64,000 nucleotides of DNA from Primulina eburnea (GCF_022965805.1 NC_133109.1:2953869-3017868), one strand, 5' to 3'. Shown: positions 1-11,270, numbered from the stretch's first letter. Translations and numbers: made by a program. Notes: generated by a model not told the origin, from the letters alone.

Positions 1-28
1 TAAGTTTATTAGCAACAACACTTTCAAG

Positions 29-40
29 TGGTATCAGACC
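29..40 (+). promoter_or_regulatory. Primer-binding site (initiator tRNA-Met type)
   Basis: TGGTATCAGACC matches the usual plant PBS TGGTATCAGAGC except near the end. It sits immediately after the presumed LTR end and 70 bases before the gag start, as expected for minus-strand priming. Confidence 0.7.
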
Positions 41-110
41 CAACGCTTGATACACTAAGTGATTGATTCTGGTCATTTGCTGTCTTTACAGGAAATACAC
101 TAATAATTTG

Positions 111-2061
111 ATGGATCCGCTAGCATCTAGCACTTATTTTAGACCACCGGTTTTGGATGGTTCAAACTATGTACTCTGGAAAGTTAAGATGAGGATGTTC
201 ATCAAATCATTGAAGAAAGAGCATGGCAACGAGTCTTAGACGGCTGGTCTCCGCCTAGGATACTTGATGATGATGGAGATAATAGAAGTAAATCAGAGAA
301 TTCATGGTCCAATGATGAAGTTCAAACCTCGAACTTTAACTCAAAGGCACTCAATGCTATATTCATCTATGTTGATGCCAATATGTTTAGCCTCATCACT
401 AACTGCATCTCTGCCAAAGAAGCATGGGATATTCTTCAAAAACACTACGAAGGGTCTGAAAGTGTTCGCAGATGTTAACCTCCAAATTTAAAAGCCTGAG
501 AATGGAGGAAAATGAGACTATTGTAGAATATGATCGAAGATTACGTGACATTGCAAATGAGGCTTTTAGTCTCGGTGGTCCTATGTCAAACGAAAAGCTG
601 GTTAGCAAGGTCCCGAGATCCCTCCCTGAACGCTTCAATATCAAAATATGTGTCATTGACGAGTCCAAGGACACCTCTACACTTAACCGGGAAGACCTGA
701 TCAGTTCACTTCGAACATTTGAAATGAATCTGGACCTACAGAAAAGAAATAAAGGGAAGGCTGTTGCTTTACAAACCACACATGACTCCATGAACAGTCT
801 AATTCAAGAGGCAAATGAATCTGATCTTGGCGAGGAGTCAATCTCCCTGATTATTAAGAAGTTTGTTGACTACTTGAAACGAATGAGAGACAAAAAGAAA
901 ACTATGTCAACACCAAAATCTTCTTTTGTTCCTTTTGAAAGGAATAAAATGCCTGCATCTATTCAAGGGAATTGTAGATCAAAGAATGAAATTTTTGGGC
1001 GTCCAGAGGGAAAGAAACGTGACTCAGTCAAGTGTTGAGAATGCTCTGGATTTTGCCATTATGCAAATGAGTGTGCCAACCGACTTCGAAGAAATAAAAA
1101 CATGGTAGTCACCTTGAGTGACGAGGACATTGATGAAGACCGTGATTCTAAGGAAGGAGACGATTGTACCTCCCTTACTGCCATCCAGATAGATATGAAG
1201 AAACTGCAGGTCAATCCCTTTGGTGTTGCTAATTGTGTTGCAACACTAGGCTGAAACACTACTTCAATATCACAATGTTTTAATGATAAATCGTTGGATA
1301 ACTCAGATCTCGATAATATCCAGGAATCTGACCAAGAAGAACTAACTGTGGAAACCATCCAGATGATGTATGAAGAACTCTAGAATGATTGGCTCAAACG
1401 AAATGAGACAAACTTCAAACTGTCAAAAGAAAACACTGAGTTGAAGAGTAACTTGTCACGTCTTGAAGTCTTACTGACTAGGAAGGACCTTGAACTGTGT
1501 AAGGTCAAGGATGATCTTGAAAAAGCATCAAAAACACTTGCAAAATTCAATTCAAGCTCCTCAAAACTTGACACAATGCTGACCATGGGAAAGGACAACC
1601 GATCTGGGCTTGGGTATGTGGAAATTATGTATGAACATGGTGATTCGTCTAACTCCCGTTCAAGGACCACAGTTTTTTTGAAGGGTGTTGAAGACTGTAT
1701 TGAACCATTACCAGAAAATCCACCGATAAAGACGACGCAAAGTTCAAGGTTGGTCACTGAAAAAAAGCTGAAATCATCCAGTTCATCTCCCTCACCTTCA
1801 AAAGCTCACTCTTCAGCAAAGGTGTCACAAGTCAAGAAACCTGCTTCAACCCCAAATTCCAAGCCAAGAAAGCGTCATTTCATGTGTCACTACTGCAATA
1901 AGCCTGAGCATATCAAACCCTTCTGCTATAAACTCAGAAATGACTACCTCAGGTGGCATACAAAACGGGTGTTGCATATGGTGTTGCCCAACACCACGTC
2001 CAACACCGCAGTAAAAAGTTCCTTGACTAAGAAAATTTGGGTACCAAAAAATGTTACATGA
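111..2061 (+). pseudogene. gag: Copia gag pseudogene (UBN2-type, two CCHC zinc knuckles)
   Basis: Gag would form the virus-like particle that packages element RNA. The start ATG at 111 lies just behind the PBS leader. The N-terminal part has the copia gag signature of a conserved Y-x-x-W followed by K-M. The reading frame then shifts near 215 and again near 468; the central helical part continues at 472-1038. A TGA at 1036-1038 falls inside the first CCHC knuckle (C-x2-C-x4-H-x4-C, 1031-1075). A lysine/glutamate-rich, coiled-coil-like stretch follows (about 1270-1600), then a serine-rich linker and a second intact CCHC knuckle (about 1882-1925), ending in a basic tail at 2061. Several frameshifts and stops make it non-functional. 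Assignment to copia gag is firm; the sublineage is inferred. Confidence 0.75.
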
Positions 2062-2106
2062 TCGAGCAAAACTTGCACTGTGGAATTCTTAATAAAAATA
2101 TGATTT

Positions 2107-3539
2107 TGTATGCTCAAAAATTAATCGCAAGTGCACGATGTCAAGTAATAGTATAATGTACGTGAGTACGAGTATCGTTCCACTGGAGACTGTGTTTGAC
2201 CATTATTATTTCAGTTATTAAATATTTAACAACGAAAATTGATTGATTGTTTATTACTACTATACTTAAATAAACATGCAAATAAAATGATTCAAGAATT
2301 GAATAATGAAATATAATATCTAAAATGGTTGATTAAAATTCAATGAGAAATACATTTGTTGGGAATATAGGTTCACCTATCTCTCGTTAATTAATTCATT
2401 CATTCGATAGTGATTGTATGTTTCCGACATGATTTCCTATTTAATTGAACACATTCTCTCGAGCTATGCCAAACCAATTCTACTCAGTGAAGTAATTAAA
2501 TGTCTTTAATTATTTATCAAAAGTGAATTGCATGTCGATCTATGAAATCCTCTAGTTTTCGTCCTACCGGACTATGACTATCAGCGCGTATCTAATTTCA
2601 TATATCTATGTAAATTGTAGATCCACGGATTATACTACTCGTTCCCTATCACAAGTTATTCTCTCGAACTCACTCGTAATATAAAAATGTTGTTAAAGTT
2701 AGCTACGCTCTAACAAACACGATGAAAAACAGTAGCACATTCAAGAATAACGCAACAATCGAAATATAAAGTAATTAAATCAAAGTTTGGGGTAGGATCC
2801 CCTTAAATCCCAACAAATATTTAAAGTTAGCTACTTGAACTCATATTTTAAATAAACAAAACAATGTTTGAATGACAAAAATTAGAGTAGAAATTCTATT
2901 CGTGACGAAAGTGCGAGGAACGATGCCCGAAAATCTTCGAATCTCTATCTCCAAGAGCAAAATCCTCTCTAAAGCTTGTGGTGGCTGCTGAAATATGTCT
3001 GAATACCCTCAAAAATGTCCCAGAATCCCTTTCCATATCATCCACATCCAGAAAATAAGGTAAGGAATCGGCCAAGAACTTTTTCCAAAAATAGGTGGCG
3101 CTCGGGTGATAGAATGTTACCGCTCGAGCGCCACACCTTCTGTAAATTGCTTGGGGAATGCGGCAGTCGCGCTCGGGCGGTAGAATTTTACCACCTGAGC
3201 GCCGAGTCTTCTGTATGTTTTCTTCTCGGAAGCATCACTCGCGCTCGGGCGGTAAAATATTACCGCCCGAGCGCCAAATCTTCTATACTTTGGCTGCGTG
3301 AATCACTTCTCGCGCCCGAGCGGTAAATTTCTACCACTCGGGTGCCAGTCTTTCTGCCCAATTTTTCACATTTTGGTCCGATATCAGTTTTCCGGTCATT
3401 TTTCCTACAAATTCGCCACACCCAAGTGAGACATGATAACATGAAAATGTTTACACTAAAACGAACAAAATGTAAATGAAATGTACGCATGCACAATGCA
3501 AACACACACAAAACTATGCAGTAAAACATGTAAAAATCA
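2107..3539 (-). repeat. 3' LTR of the minus-strand Tat-type element
   Basis: On the plus strand it begins TGTATGCTC and ends AAAAATCA, giving TG...CA termini. The minus-strand end (GTGCACTTGCGATTAATT region, 2120-2150) is a recognisable Tat-lineage LTR end, and a purine-rich tract precedes the LTR start on the minus strand. It contains the palindrome array at 3097-3346. The exact right boundary could instead lie a few bases further, next to the polypurine tract. Confidence 0.6.
3097..3346. repeat. Palindrome array A: four hairpin units, about 71-bp period
   Basis: Four units begin near 3097, 3168, 3241 and 3311. Each is an inverted repeat of the form GCGCTCGGGCGGTA, a short AT loop, then TACCGCCCGAGCGC, separated by roughly 33-37-bp spacers. 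The arms carry some substitutions that keep pairing (for example CCTGAG against CTCGGG). The array lies inside the Tat LTR; the same palindrome recurs at 6103-6214. Confidence 0.85.
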
Positions 3540-4594
3540 TACCTATGAACCCCCTCATACTAAACTTTTTCTTGCCCTCAAGCAAATTAGGTTACAGACC
3601 ACATCCAAGACATGAAACAAACACAAAGTGAAAGTATTAAAAACAATTAAACTGCTTGCGAAACAGCAAACTGACATTTTATGCCTCAGCTGGTTTTTGA
3701 ACTACATCCAATTAGTCCATCACAGCACTTATTAATACCCCTTTAAAAACACCCCAACATATTTTTATTTTCCCAAAAGGTGTGGTCGTGTGTCGTGGAT
3801 TTTTCTAGCTTGTGCTTCAGATAGTTTTCTTCGCAAATCACGTGGGTCGCCGAATCAAAAATTCTACGCAAGTTTCTCTCTCCAGAGTTCTATTTCTATT
3901 CGGGATCAACCAGTAAACACATAAAGCGGTAGAGTTTCATAGTAGAACATCAAAATTTAGGGAGTCAATAGCCATAAGTGCTTAAGTGGTTTAGAAATAT
4001 TGGGAGTACGTAGATCATTTTCACTATGCACTTGTCAGAAATTTTATCTGACATTCCTCAACGCCTTACATCTCCATCTTTTTAGCCTTGGGATAGGATT
4101 TCATCTTTTTTTGGCTCCCCCACACCATACATCCCCTTTTGATTTCATCTTTTTTTTATGCATAGTTTTCTCGTGCGTACTCCCAAGGATTGGAATAAAG
4201 GATATGTTTATTTATCTGGCCTAGAGAAGAATTTTTAGGTCCTATGCACGATTGGAATGAAGGTTATTAGAGGTATACTTTTGATTTTATACTCGAGTTC
4301 ATGCTACTGGTCAGTCGCTTATTTCCACAGAAATTCATTCAAGCTCTACTCGAATCTCATGTTTTTTCAGTTTTCCTCACAGATTATTTTGAACTTAGCT
4401 GTCATTCACACCACTATCAAAATCCACTATATGTGCCTATAAGAAATTTCAATTCACTGAGGGATTCATAACGAGTGATAAGACTAAGCAACATGCAGTT
4501 CATTTAGCCCAAAATCATCATTGGATACCAATTTACTTGTTTCACCATCAACTGACACACATGCAAGACAAATACGAAAGAGACACATACGAAA
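3540..4594. other. 3' untranslated part of the minus-strand Tat element
   Basis: The polypurine tract lies at about 3545-3590 (minus-strand GAGGGCAAGAAAAAG followed by AGTATGAGGGGG). The remainder between it and the downstream-ORF region is AT-rich without a convincing coding frame; the short open frames at 4000-4442 have no family resemblance that I can see. Confidence 0.5.
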
Positions 4595-4632
4595 CGACCC
4601 CCCTCATACTAAGTGTGTGCAATGTCCCCATT
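4595..4632 (-). promoter_or_regulatory. Second purine tract (GGGGACATTG...GAGGGGGGT)
   Basis: Minus-strand sequence GGGGACATTG is followed by a purine-rich run ending in GAGGGGGG. A matching motif (GAGGGCAGTG then TGTGGGGGTGGG) sits at the same relative place in the plus-strand Tat element near 11567-11600. It may be a second plus-strand primer (central polypurine tract); that role is inferred. Confidence 0.5.
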
Positions 4633-4789
4633 GCAAAAAAGACCAAAACACATAAGTGCAAACACGAATGCAGACACAGAAAAAAATGCAAAATAAATGC
4701 ATGCCAAACTGAAACAACGGTAAGAAATATTACATAAAGCAATAAAAAATATAAAAATGCAAAGAAGGGGAAATAATGAACTCCCCTGA

Positions 4790-5899
4790 TCAAGGCTCCT
4801 CCTCGTCATGATCGGGTGGTGGCACTCCTGATGCAACCCCCTGCTGAAGATAGTCGTATTGAAACTGGTAGGGGGAATGAGCGGCGGAAGTTGTGGTATG
4901 GTCCCTGGGTCTACGCCCCCGTGGATGAGCATAGTGCGCATCATGGAGTCAAGATGGGCAAAATGTGCCTCAAAGTTGGTGTTGACCTGTGCCTGGTGAG
5001 CCATGAAGGCAAGACCCTCATCCATTTTTTCGTTTTGAGTGGGCCTGCGGGGCAGTGGGCGACGAGGGACGATGGTGCTTGATCCACCTGCCTCCTCCTC
5101 CTGAGTGGGGAAGTCTACCTGTCATTTTGCCCTCTTCCGCCGCCAGTTCTCCACACAAATGGGCTTCATTGGGTGTAACCACTCCTCGTCGTCCCGGAAA
5201 ACAACCCTCGCCTGTGCACACAACTCAGATATGATGGTAGGAAAGAAAAGACCGATGTAGCTATTATTAATGCTCATCATAATCTGAGAATTTAGAAGTT
5301 TTTCCACATTGATGGCGTAGTCTTGAGATATCGCATAGAGCACCACCGCCCGCTCTTTCTGCACCTCACTCTTGTGGGAGACTGACATCATCCTCATTGC
5401 CAAAAATAAGTACTAGAGGGCAATATCGGCCAGCAAATATCTCTCGTCAAAACAACTCGGGAGTCCCCTTAATAGTTTTAAGGCCGCCCCTGGGAGACAC
5501 AGAGTCTCGATTATCATAGTGTCATTGGGGTTAGCCACCAACACCTCAAATTTGGAGTCATCAACCTTGGTCGTTTCTAATAGAGAGTTAATCGTGACAA
5601 AATCAAACGGCACAAGCCGATCTCCAACAAACGCCTTACCATAAGTTGTTTCACCGGCATTAGTACAAAATTCCCTAACCACAGACACCACTGCCGCCTG
5701 AGGTTTCTCACCAAATTTTACCCAACCTCGTCTATCCAATTTCACAAGGTTGACGGCGAAATCCCCTTTCGGAAATGGGGTTTCGATGCACCTTATCATG
5801 CTCATAACGACCTCGTGCCGACTCATTCACAAAACGTGTTCTATCAAAAGATGAAGATGAAGAGGAACCAGGAGTACCTTTCAATTTCTTGGGTTCCAT
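4790..5899 (-). pseudogene. Tat-element downstream ORF (putative plant transposon protein), broken
   Basis: This ORF follows integrase, where Tat-lineage elements carry an additional protein of unknown function. I choose the ATG at 5899 (minus strand): it is followed by a lysine- and serine-rich N-terminus and an R-F-x-x-E-x-A-R-x-R-Y motif with E-R-G-F typical of these proteins. One frameshift near 5765 moves the frame to the conserved W-x-x-F...V-x-x-F-Y/C block. The rest is a single frame interrupted by a TAG at 5413-5415 and a TGA at 5122-5124, then an acidic and proline-rich tail. A homologous ORF occurs at 10060-11270 on the plus strand. Family placement rests on motif pattern and position; its biochemical role is unknown. 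Confidence 0.65.
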
Positions 5900-6459
5900 G
5901 GTGGTGGTGAGGGAGATGTTGGATGACCGGAGAGAGATTGTTCTTGCTTGCTAATGAAGATTGTGCCGCGTTGCCAGAAATTTGAGTAGGGATCGAAGTT
6001 CCTGCACAAGAAAACCGAAAAGGGGGCGAGAAGGTTTGTGAGGGATTTGGGGAAATTTCAGAATGAGAAAGGGGAAAGGGAATTCGCGATTTTAATTGCA
6101 GGCGCGCTCGAGCGGTAAAAATTACCGCTCGAGCGCCGAGCTCTCTGGAATTTGTTTCCGAATAAAGTGTTCGTGCTCGAGCGGTAGAAAATTACCGCTC
6201 GAGCGCCGAGCTCTCTGGAAATTTGTCCCTTTTTTAAAAAGAAAACAAAACAATAAAAATAAATAAAACATAACTAATATTAAAAAAAATCGAATTAAAT
6301 GCAAGATAAGAGAAAGAGATGTAGTTCTCAATTTATAGTCAAGAGCTTGACTGTCGATCAGTCTTAGTTCGGATTGTCTTGGAACCGGGCAATTCCAAGT
6401 TGTGGCTCAATTGTGCCACTCATGTAGTGCTTTAGCCGTTGTGCATTGACCGTGAATGT
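5900..6459. other. Spacer between integrase and downstream ORF of the minus-strand Tat element
   Basis: Noncoding leader-like sequence. It contains palindrome array B (6103-6214) and a poly-A/T stretch (6230-6300). No coding frame with recognisable motifs. Confidence 0.5.
6103..6214. repeat. Palindrome array B: two hairpin units, 71-bp period
   Basis: Two units beginning near 6103 and 6174, each GCGCTCGAGCGGTAA, a short A-rich loop, then TTACCGCTCGAGCGCC. Within each arm CTCGAG is itself palindromic. The spacer between units reads CTCTCTGGAATTTGTTTCCG. The palindrome is the one seen in the LTR of this element (3097-3346), so it occurs twice in one element. Confidence 0.85.
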
Positions 6460-7128
6460 CTAATCCTTTCCATCTTGCAGTTCCACGGCTCCCGATGGGA
6501 ATACTTTAGAAATCACGAATGGACCAGACCATCGTGACTTCAATTTTCCAGGAAACAGTCGCAAACGGGAGTTGTAGAGTAGGACATTTTCACCTTTTTT
6601 GAATTCCCTTTCGAGGATCCGCTTTTCATGAGCCCTCTTTGTTTTCTCCTTGTATGACAATGCAAGATCATATGCCAGATTCCGGAATTCCTCCAACTGA
6701 TCCAGTTGAAGCAGACGTCGTTCACCTGCATCAGTAAAGTTAACGTTTAGTGCTTTTGTAGGCCAATATGCCCGATGCTCTAACTCTACAGGTAGATGAC
6801 ACGCTTTACCAAACAATAACCTATATGGTGTAGTGCCTATAGGTGTTTTGAACGCAGTCCTATATGCCCAAAGAGCATCATCTAACCTCATTGACCAGTC
6901 TTTCCGACTGACACCTACAACTTTCTCCAGAATCCGCTTGATCTCTCGGTTCGACACTTCCACTTGACCACTCGTTTGGGGGTGATATGGGGTAGAGATT
7001 TTATGTGTGACACCGTATTTGCTCAAAAAAATTTCAAAGAGTTTATTGCAAAAATGGGTGCCACCATCACTAATGATTGCTCGTGGTGTCCCAAACCTGT
7101 TAAAAATATTTTTCTTTAGAAATTTCAA
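6460..7128 (-). pseudogene. Integrase, C-terminal two thirds (Tat-type gypsy), truncated
   Basis: Integrase inserts retrotransposon cDNA into the host genome. Visible on the minus strand: the second catalytic aspartate in I-I-S-D-G-G, the H-P-Q-T-S-G-Q-V-E motif with the catalytic glutamate 35 residues later (D-x35-E), the [17 protein letters not shown] core and the C-terminal [21 protein letters not shown] block that is typical of Tat and Athila elements. The zinc-binding N-terminus and first aspartate are missing because homology ends near 7128. An open frame continues to 7293, but those extra residues are the antisense of the plus-strand integrase next door and are not part of this protein. 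Confidence 0.85.
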
Positions 7129-7430
7129 TTTTTGAACTTTGATGCTAAAGCCACAGGTGACGAGAGAGTGCTGCAACTGAATGAATTGAATTAGTTTAGG
7201 TTGGATGCTTATGAGAACGCCAAGCTTTACAAGGAGAAAACCAAACGTTGGCATGATCAGAACATCGTCCATCGAGAATTTGTAGTGGGACAACTGGTAC
7301 TGTTATACAATTCCCGACTGAAGTTGATGCCAGGTAAGTTGCGTTCACGGTAGTCAGGACCATACACCATCATGCAACTTTTCCCTTATGGGACAGTGGA
7401 GTGAAGCAACTGGAGCATTCAAGGTGAATG

Positions 7431-8776
7431 TGTAAAGACCCAAAGCCAAGCTACACAAAGCCATGAATTAAAACACATTCAATCCATTATTCAAAGAGGA
7501 ATTTGAAGAGCCATAACAACATTTTTAATGGTGTTTAAAGCCCTTAAAGAGGCCATAAACATGGTGGTAATGGCATTGAATGGAAACCTTTTCATCTCCT
7601 CTCAATGATCCTATAAATACCTTGCATGATGATAAAAAAAGAAGTCACAAAACATCCACCAACATTCTAAAAGTTTCGGCAGAAAATTTGCCATATTTTT
7701 GAGCTCCATAGCGGTTATTCGCAAGCATCGGTTTACCTCCGTCCTACCCACATTTTATCCCAAGTTTTGTGCTAAGGTTACTGCTCAAAGTGCTGCCACT
7801 ATTCGGAAGAATTCGAGCAGAATTCCTCCTACAAGTTCCTCACGTTTTATCCCGAAGATAATAATCAGGTAAGTGAGTTTTTGCTATGTATTTTTTGTAA
7901 TTTAAAATTTATATATCCCGAAGATAATAATCAGGTAAGTGAGTTTTTGCTATGTATTTTTTGTAATTTAAAATTTATATAACTATGACATGCTTGTATG
8001 TGTGTCAAACCATTTTCGAAAAATGCTATATTATGTATTATAAAAATCTTGATCGATGTACGATATGTTCTTTTGGTCTCGACGTTCTTTGAATCTGCTG
8101 AGTCCTCTCATAATTCTGATAAGTACTGTTTGATGAATCTGATTTTGTAATACACTGTTATGATTCTAGTTGGATATGGAACGACGATTGTAAATTCTGT
8201 TATGGCCCCCATCAGTGGGTGTAAAATTGTGTTATCACCCCTCAGAGGACTAACATATGGGGAATAATTTAACCATGGGTGACGAGATGAATAACCGTGT
8301 TCCGTTTGTTTCGATATGTTCTGTTTTGAATTGTTCTGATAAGTTTTTTTCACCTCTTGAGTCTGATTCGGTTAATGTATGATATGATAAGTTTTGGAAG
8401 TCTGTTAAAAAGATGTTTTTAAATTACCTTTATATGTATTTGTGGTAATCGATCGGCCCCCACTTGCTGAGTGTTTCCGAAAGCACTCACCCCTTACATC
8501 TCTCCAATAAGACTGAGGAACAAGGGAATGATGAAGAACATGAAACATTCTGGGGCTGGTGATTGCATCAAGAAATCCAGGATCAATATTTGGTATATTT
8601 CGTATTTCGCTTCCGCAACTCTACTGATGTAATGTTCATTTTTTTGTCTTGTAAAAACAATATTTCTTATGAAAGAAGACTTGTTTATGGCTATTTGTTA
8701 CGGTGTTTGTTGTTTGGCGATTATGTGATTGTTAAACAACTCTGATGTCGACTAACCCCGGTCTCGGGGCGTGAAA
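7431..8776 (+). mobile_element. Solo LTR of a gypsy chromovirus-type family
   Basis: It begins TGTAAAGACCC and ends CTCGGGGCGTGAAA, flanked by GAATG (7426-7430) and AAATG (8777-8781), a 5-bp target duplication with one mismatch. It resembles the LTRs of the large insertion at 20894-34482: same terminal GATCTCGGGGCGTGA-type end, TATAAATA box (7612-7619), splice-donor-like CAGGTAAGTG (7866-7875) and the TGAGTGTTT hairpin (8468-8489). No internal region or second LTR is present, so it is the product of LTR-LTR recombination. It disrupts the plus-strand Tat integrase. Confidence 0.85.
7850..7981 (+). repeat. 66-bp exact tandem duplication inside the solo LTR
   Basis: The 66-bp unit at 7850-7915 is repeated at 7916-7981 with no difference that I can see. 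Each copy carries the splice-donor-like CAGGTAAGTG, so the LTR has two such sites. Confidence 0.9.
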
Positions 8777-8858
8777 AAATGGGCACAGGCTGAAGGTTTA
8801 TCATGGTGGTACTATGCCCGATGAACCGACCGCTGTGGATCTGCCGGATCCAAACTGA

Positions 8859-10059
8859 ATAAAGGAAGTACAGTCAGGCTATCGACTATAAATTTAGCGC
8901 TTACTGGAAGGCAACCCAATGTTTAGTTTTATTTTTCTTTCATATTTTATTTTAGTTTTCGTTCTTTTTGTTTTATGCATATCTCGTGAGCTAATCTCAG
9001 TGAATGGTGGTGCAGGTAGTTTATTCACTAGCGGTGGGATTTCTAGAATGTGGGGGATTTTATTAGGACCAGCGGACTGAGAACGTCAAATAGGCCAGGG
9101 AAGTTTCTGTACAATTCTTGCATCTTGTGTGCTTCATCGAGTTTCAATTTTGATGCGTAGATTTATAGAATTGTACATTCCTGGCTTCGCATATGTGTTT
9201 GGTTTGTAGTGTGTGTAGGGTATTATTAAAAAAAACAAAGGAATTCCAGAGTCGACATGGACCCATGCCCGGACCCCTACACGGGGTCCGTGTCCATGAA
9301 TTTCAAACCTGCCGTTATCCCGTGCATGCACGGACCAGTATCCGGACCCCGTGTGTCGATAACTTTCACAAATGCCAACTTCCCGAGCATACACGGACCT
9401 GTACACAGACCCCTACACGGGGTCTGTGCCTTCGAATTTTTCTTGTTTCCAGAATAAAATCACGACTTCCTCTTCTTAAATCCCTAAAACCCTCATTCGA
9501 TTATCCTCGTCCCGACGCCGCTACAGCCACCACTCTTCCGCCGCCTCACGCCAGCTCTCGTCGCCGCCACTACCACCACTTCTCACCACCGTGTACCACC
9601 AATAATCAACTCTCACACCACTCCACTTCCACCACAATCCACACAGCGCACCCTCCACCATTAACCGTCGGACCGCCCTCAACCACGGTGCAATAACCTC
9701 CCATTTTCTATCCGATAAGAGTGGCTTCACCTTCACTCCCATAGGTTTATTGCCTGTTCGTTCAGTTATTGATTGAGTATTAGTTTTCGATTGTTGGGTG
9801 CTATTCTTCGAGTAGTGGACTGTTGGAATTTTATTGTGCCAAGGATTGCATTGTTATCAATTGAGTCCAGTCTTCGGGATAATATTTTGTTGAACATATC
9901 GATTGTGGATTGATTAGCATTGGAGTTTTGGTTGATTATCGTGCCGTTTGAATAGGCTCGTGAAGTGGTTCGGACTATTTGTGATATATTTATTGGATTT
10001 TTGTGATTGAATTGTTGAGGTGATTTGCTTGAATTGGAATCCCTCCTTGCAAACAGACT
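8859..10059. other. Spacer between integrase and downstream ORF of the plus-strand Tat element
   Basis: Noncoding leader-like region with palindrome array C at 9255-9432, followed by a CT-rich, codon-like stretch (9480-9700) that is probably untranslated leader. The proline/histidine-rich open frame across 9193-9696 shows no family signature. Confidence 0.5.
9255..9432. repeat. Palindrome array C: three CACGGACCCC hairpin units
   Basis: Three units starting near 9257, 9326 and 9389, each with arms of the type ACACGGACC...GGTCCGTGT and the inner palindrome ACACGGGGTCCGTGT. They lie between integrase and the downstream ORF, the position occupied by array B in the other Tat family. Confidence 0.8.
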
Positions 10060-11270
10060 GGTAAGCGCGCCCGAGGCGCTGCCTCCTCTTCCTCTGTGTC
10101 CGCCAAATTAGCAATTGATTCCTCTAGGTTCACCAGCCGAGAAAATTTCGAGTGGTACTCGGTGCTTCATGAGAACTCAGTCATTGTGGAACATTCTATT
10201 CATTCACGGGTTGACCACGAAGTGCCACTCATGGCAGAATTTGATAAATTTGGATGCGGACCTCTCCTGGATATCACCGGCCCTTATTACCCTGAATTGG
10301 TTTGGCAATTCTACGCAAACTTTGAGGAAAAAGACAAAACCAGAATGCAACACATCCGTACTTACGTCAAGGGGATTACTATTGAGTTAACCAGCGATTA
10401 TCTGGCCCCTATATTGAATGTCCCCAATGACGGGCCTCCGGTAGTCTTCAATCAGTTGGACCTTTTCTTGTCGGATATCACTTTCTGGATCCCTCAAGCT
10501 CGGAGCCGTCTACATTATTTCACATCCCCAACCGGCTCTCGCTCTAGCGTCCTCCCGACGTCTCTCTCGTTACTAGATCGCCTCATCTGTTACTTCACGG
10601 GGGCGAATATCATTTCGACGAAGGCCGAGAACAATGAGGTCAGACATATGGATCTATATATCATAGACAAATGCTGAATGGCTTGGCGGACATTCCTGCC
10701 ATCCCGGTGGCTTCAATCATTATTTCTCCTATACGTTCAGTCGCCCACATCGATCTCACGAAGAATAAGACGCCATATGCCCCCTTCCCTATCATCATAT
10801 CTCGGATTTTGGCGGCCCACAGTGTAGATCTCACGAGTGAGACCTCTTTCCTCCCAACCTCTACTCAGATGCTATCACCCCAGGCCATGCAGGGCATGTA
10901 TTCATTTTCAGGCAGGGTGCTTGGTACCGAAATCCCAGGAGTCGCCATATCAGTCCACATCCCCTTGACCCACCAGTGCCTCCCCCTACAGCTGATGAGC
11001 GAGCCTGGGAAGATCGAGTGGAGGAAGAGGCAGCATTGGATGCCCCAGAATGACCTCAGGTTGATTTGCCATCGAGACAGCGTGCCACGAGAGGTACTCG
11101 TCAGGTCTTCTCGGCCATATTCGACTGCATGGATGACTTGCGCACACGATTGGCTCGACTAGAGCACCATGCCAAGACGCAGTCGTATTCAGATGATATA
11201 TATGCGCCACCTGCGACAGATCCACACTCGATGGCCTAGAGGATTTGGACGTCGAATCCGACGACGAGTA
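10060..11270 (+). pseudogene. Tat-element downstream ORF (putative plant transposon protein), frameshifted
   Basis: A lysine/arginine- and serine-rich start is followed by S-R-F-T-S...R-x-x-F-E-W-Y, then F...L-L-D-I-T-G-P-Y-Y-P-E-L-V-W-Q-F-Y-A-N and an Y-V-K-G block typical of the protein encoded behind integrase in Tat elements. The first frame closes at 10677 and the homologous reading resumes in another frame at 10671, so one base has probably been lost near 10670. A second frame runs to 11162 and related sequence continues to about 11270. The natural start is uncertain: no good ATG precedes the conserved N-terminus, and the ATG at 10096 lies a little inside it. Function of this family is unknown. 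Confidence 0.65.

Larger units (their letters stand above)
1..2106 (+). mobile_element. Ty1/copia retrotransposon fragment, 5' portion
   Basis: The fragment opens with the last bases of a probable LTR, followed by a primer-binding site (TGGTATCAGACC at 29-40), a short leader and a gag-like coding region starting at 111. Order and content fit a plant Ty1/copia element; the long gag with two zinc knuckles and a coiled-coil-like middle suggests the SIRE/Maximus side of the family (inference). No protease, integrase or reverse transcriptase follows: sequence homology stops near 2061-2106, where a minus-strand Tat-type LTR begins. The element is therefore truncated on the right, and its left LTR lies mostly outside the window. 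Confidence 0.75.
2107..7128 (-). mobile_element. Ty3/gypsy Tat-type retrotransposon fragment, minus strand
   Basis: Read on the minus strand this holds, in order, the integrase catalytic core and C-terminus (7128 to 6460), a palindrome array (about 6214 to 6103), a downstream ORF of the plant-transposon-protein type (5899 to about 4790), a GGGGACATTG motif with purine tract near 4600, a second polypurine tract near 3545-3590 and an LTR (3539 to 2107). An extra ORF downstream of integrase is characteristic of the Tat lineage. Gag, protease, reverse transcriptase and the 5' LTR are absent: the element stops inside integrase near 7128, where a plus-strand Tat integrase begins. Confidence 0.75.
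7134..8858 (+). pseudogene. Integrase C-terminus (Tat-type), split by a solo LTR
   Basis: The left part (7134-7430) translates to the N-F-D...G-D-E-R-x-L-Q-L-N-E-L block, the K-E-K-T-K-R-W-H-D motif, then [17 protein letters not shown] with in-frame stops where the conserved tryptophan of W-S-G-P should be. The right part (8781-8858) continues with G-H-R-L-K-x-Y-H-G-G and ends at TGA 8856-8858. Removing 7431-8776 and one copy of the 5-bp target duplication restores continuity of the conserved F-K-V-N-G-x-R-L-K motif across the junction. It is a paralogue of the integrase facing it on the minus strand. Confidence 0.75.

Noticed and set aside
7129..7293. Extension of the minus-strand integrase frame beyond 7128
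   Set aside because: These codons are the antisense of the facing plus-strand integrase, not part of the minus-strand protein.
9193..9696. 167-codon frame rich in Pro, His and Thr
   Set aside because: It runs through palindrome array C and an untranslated leader of the Tat element; no domain or homologue pattern.
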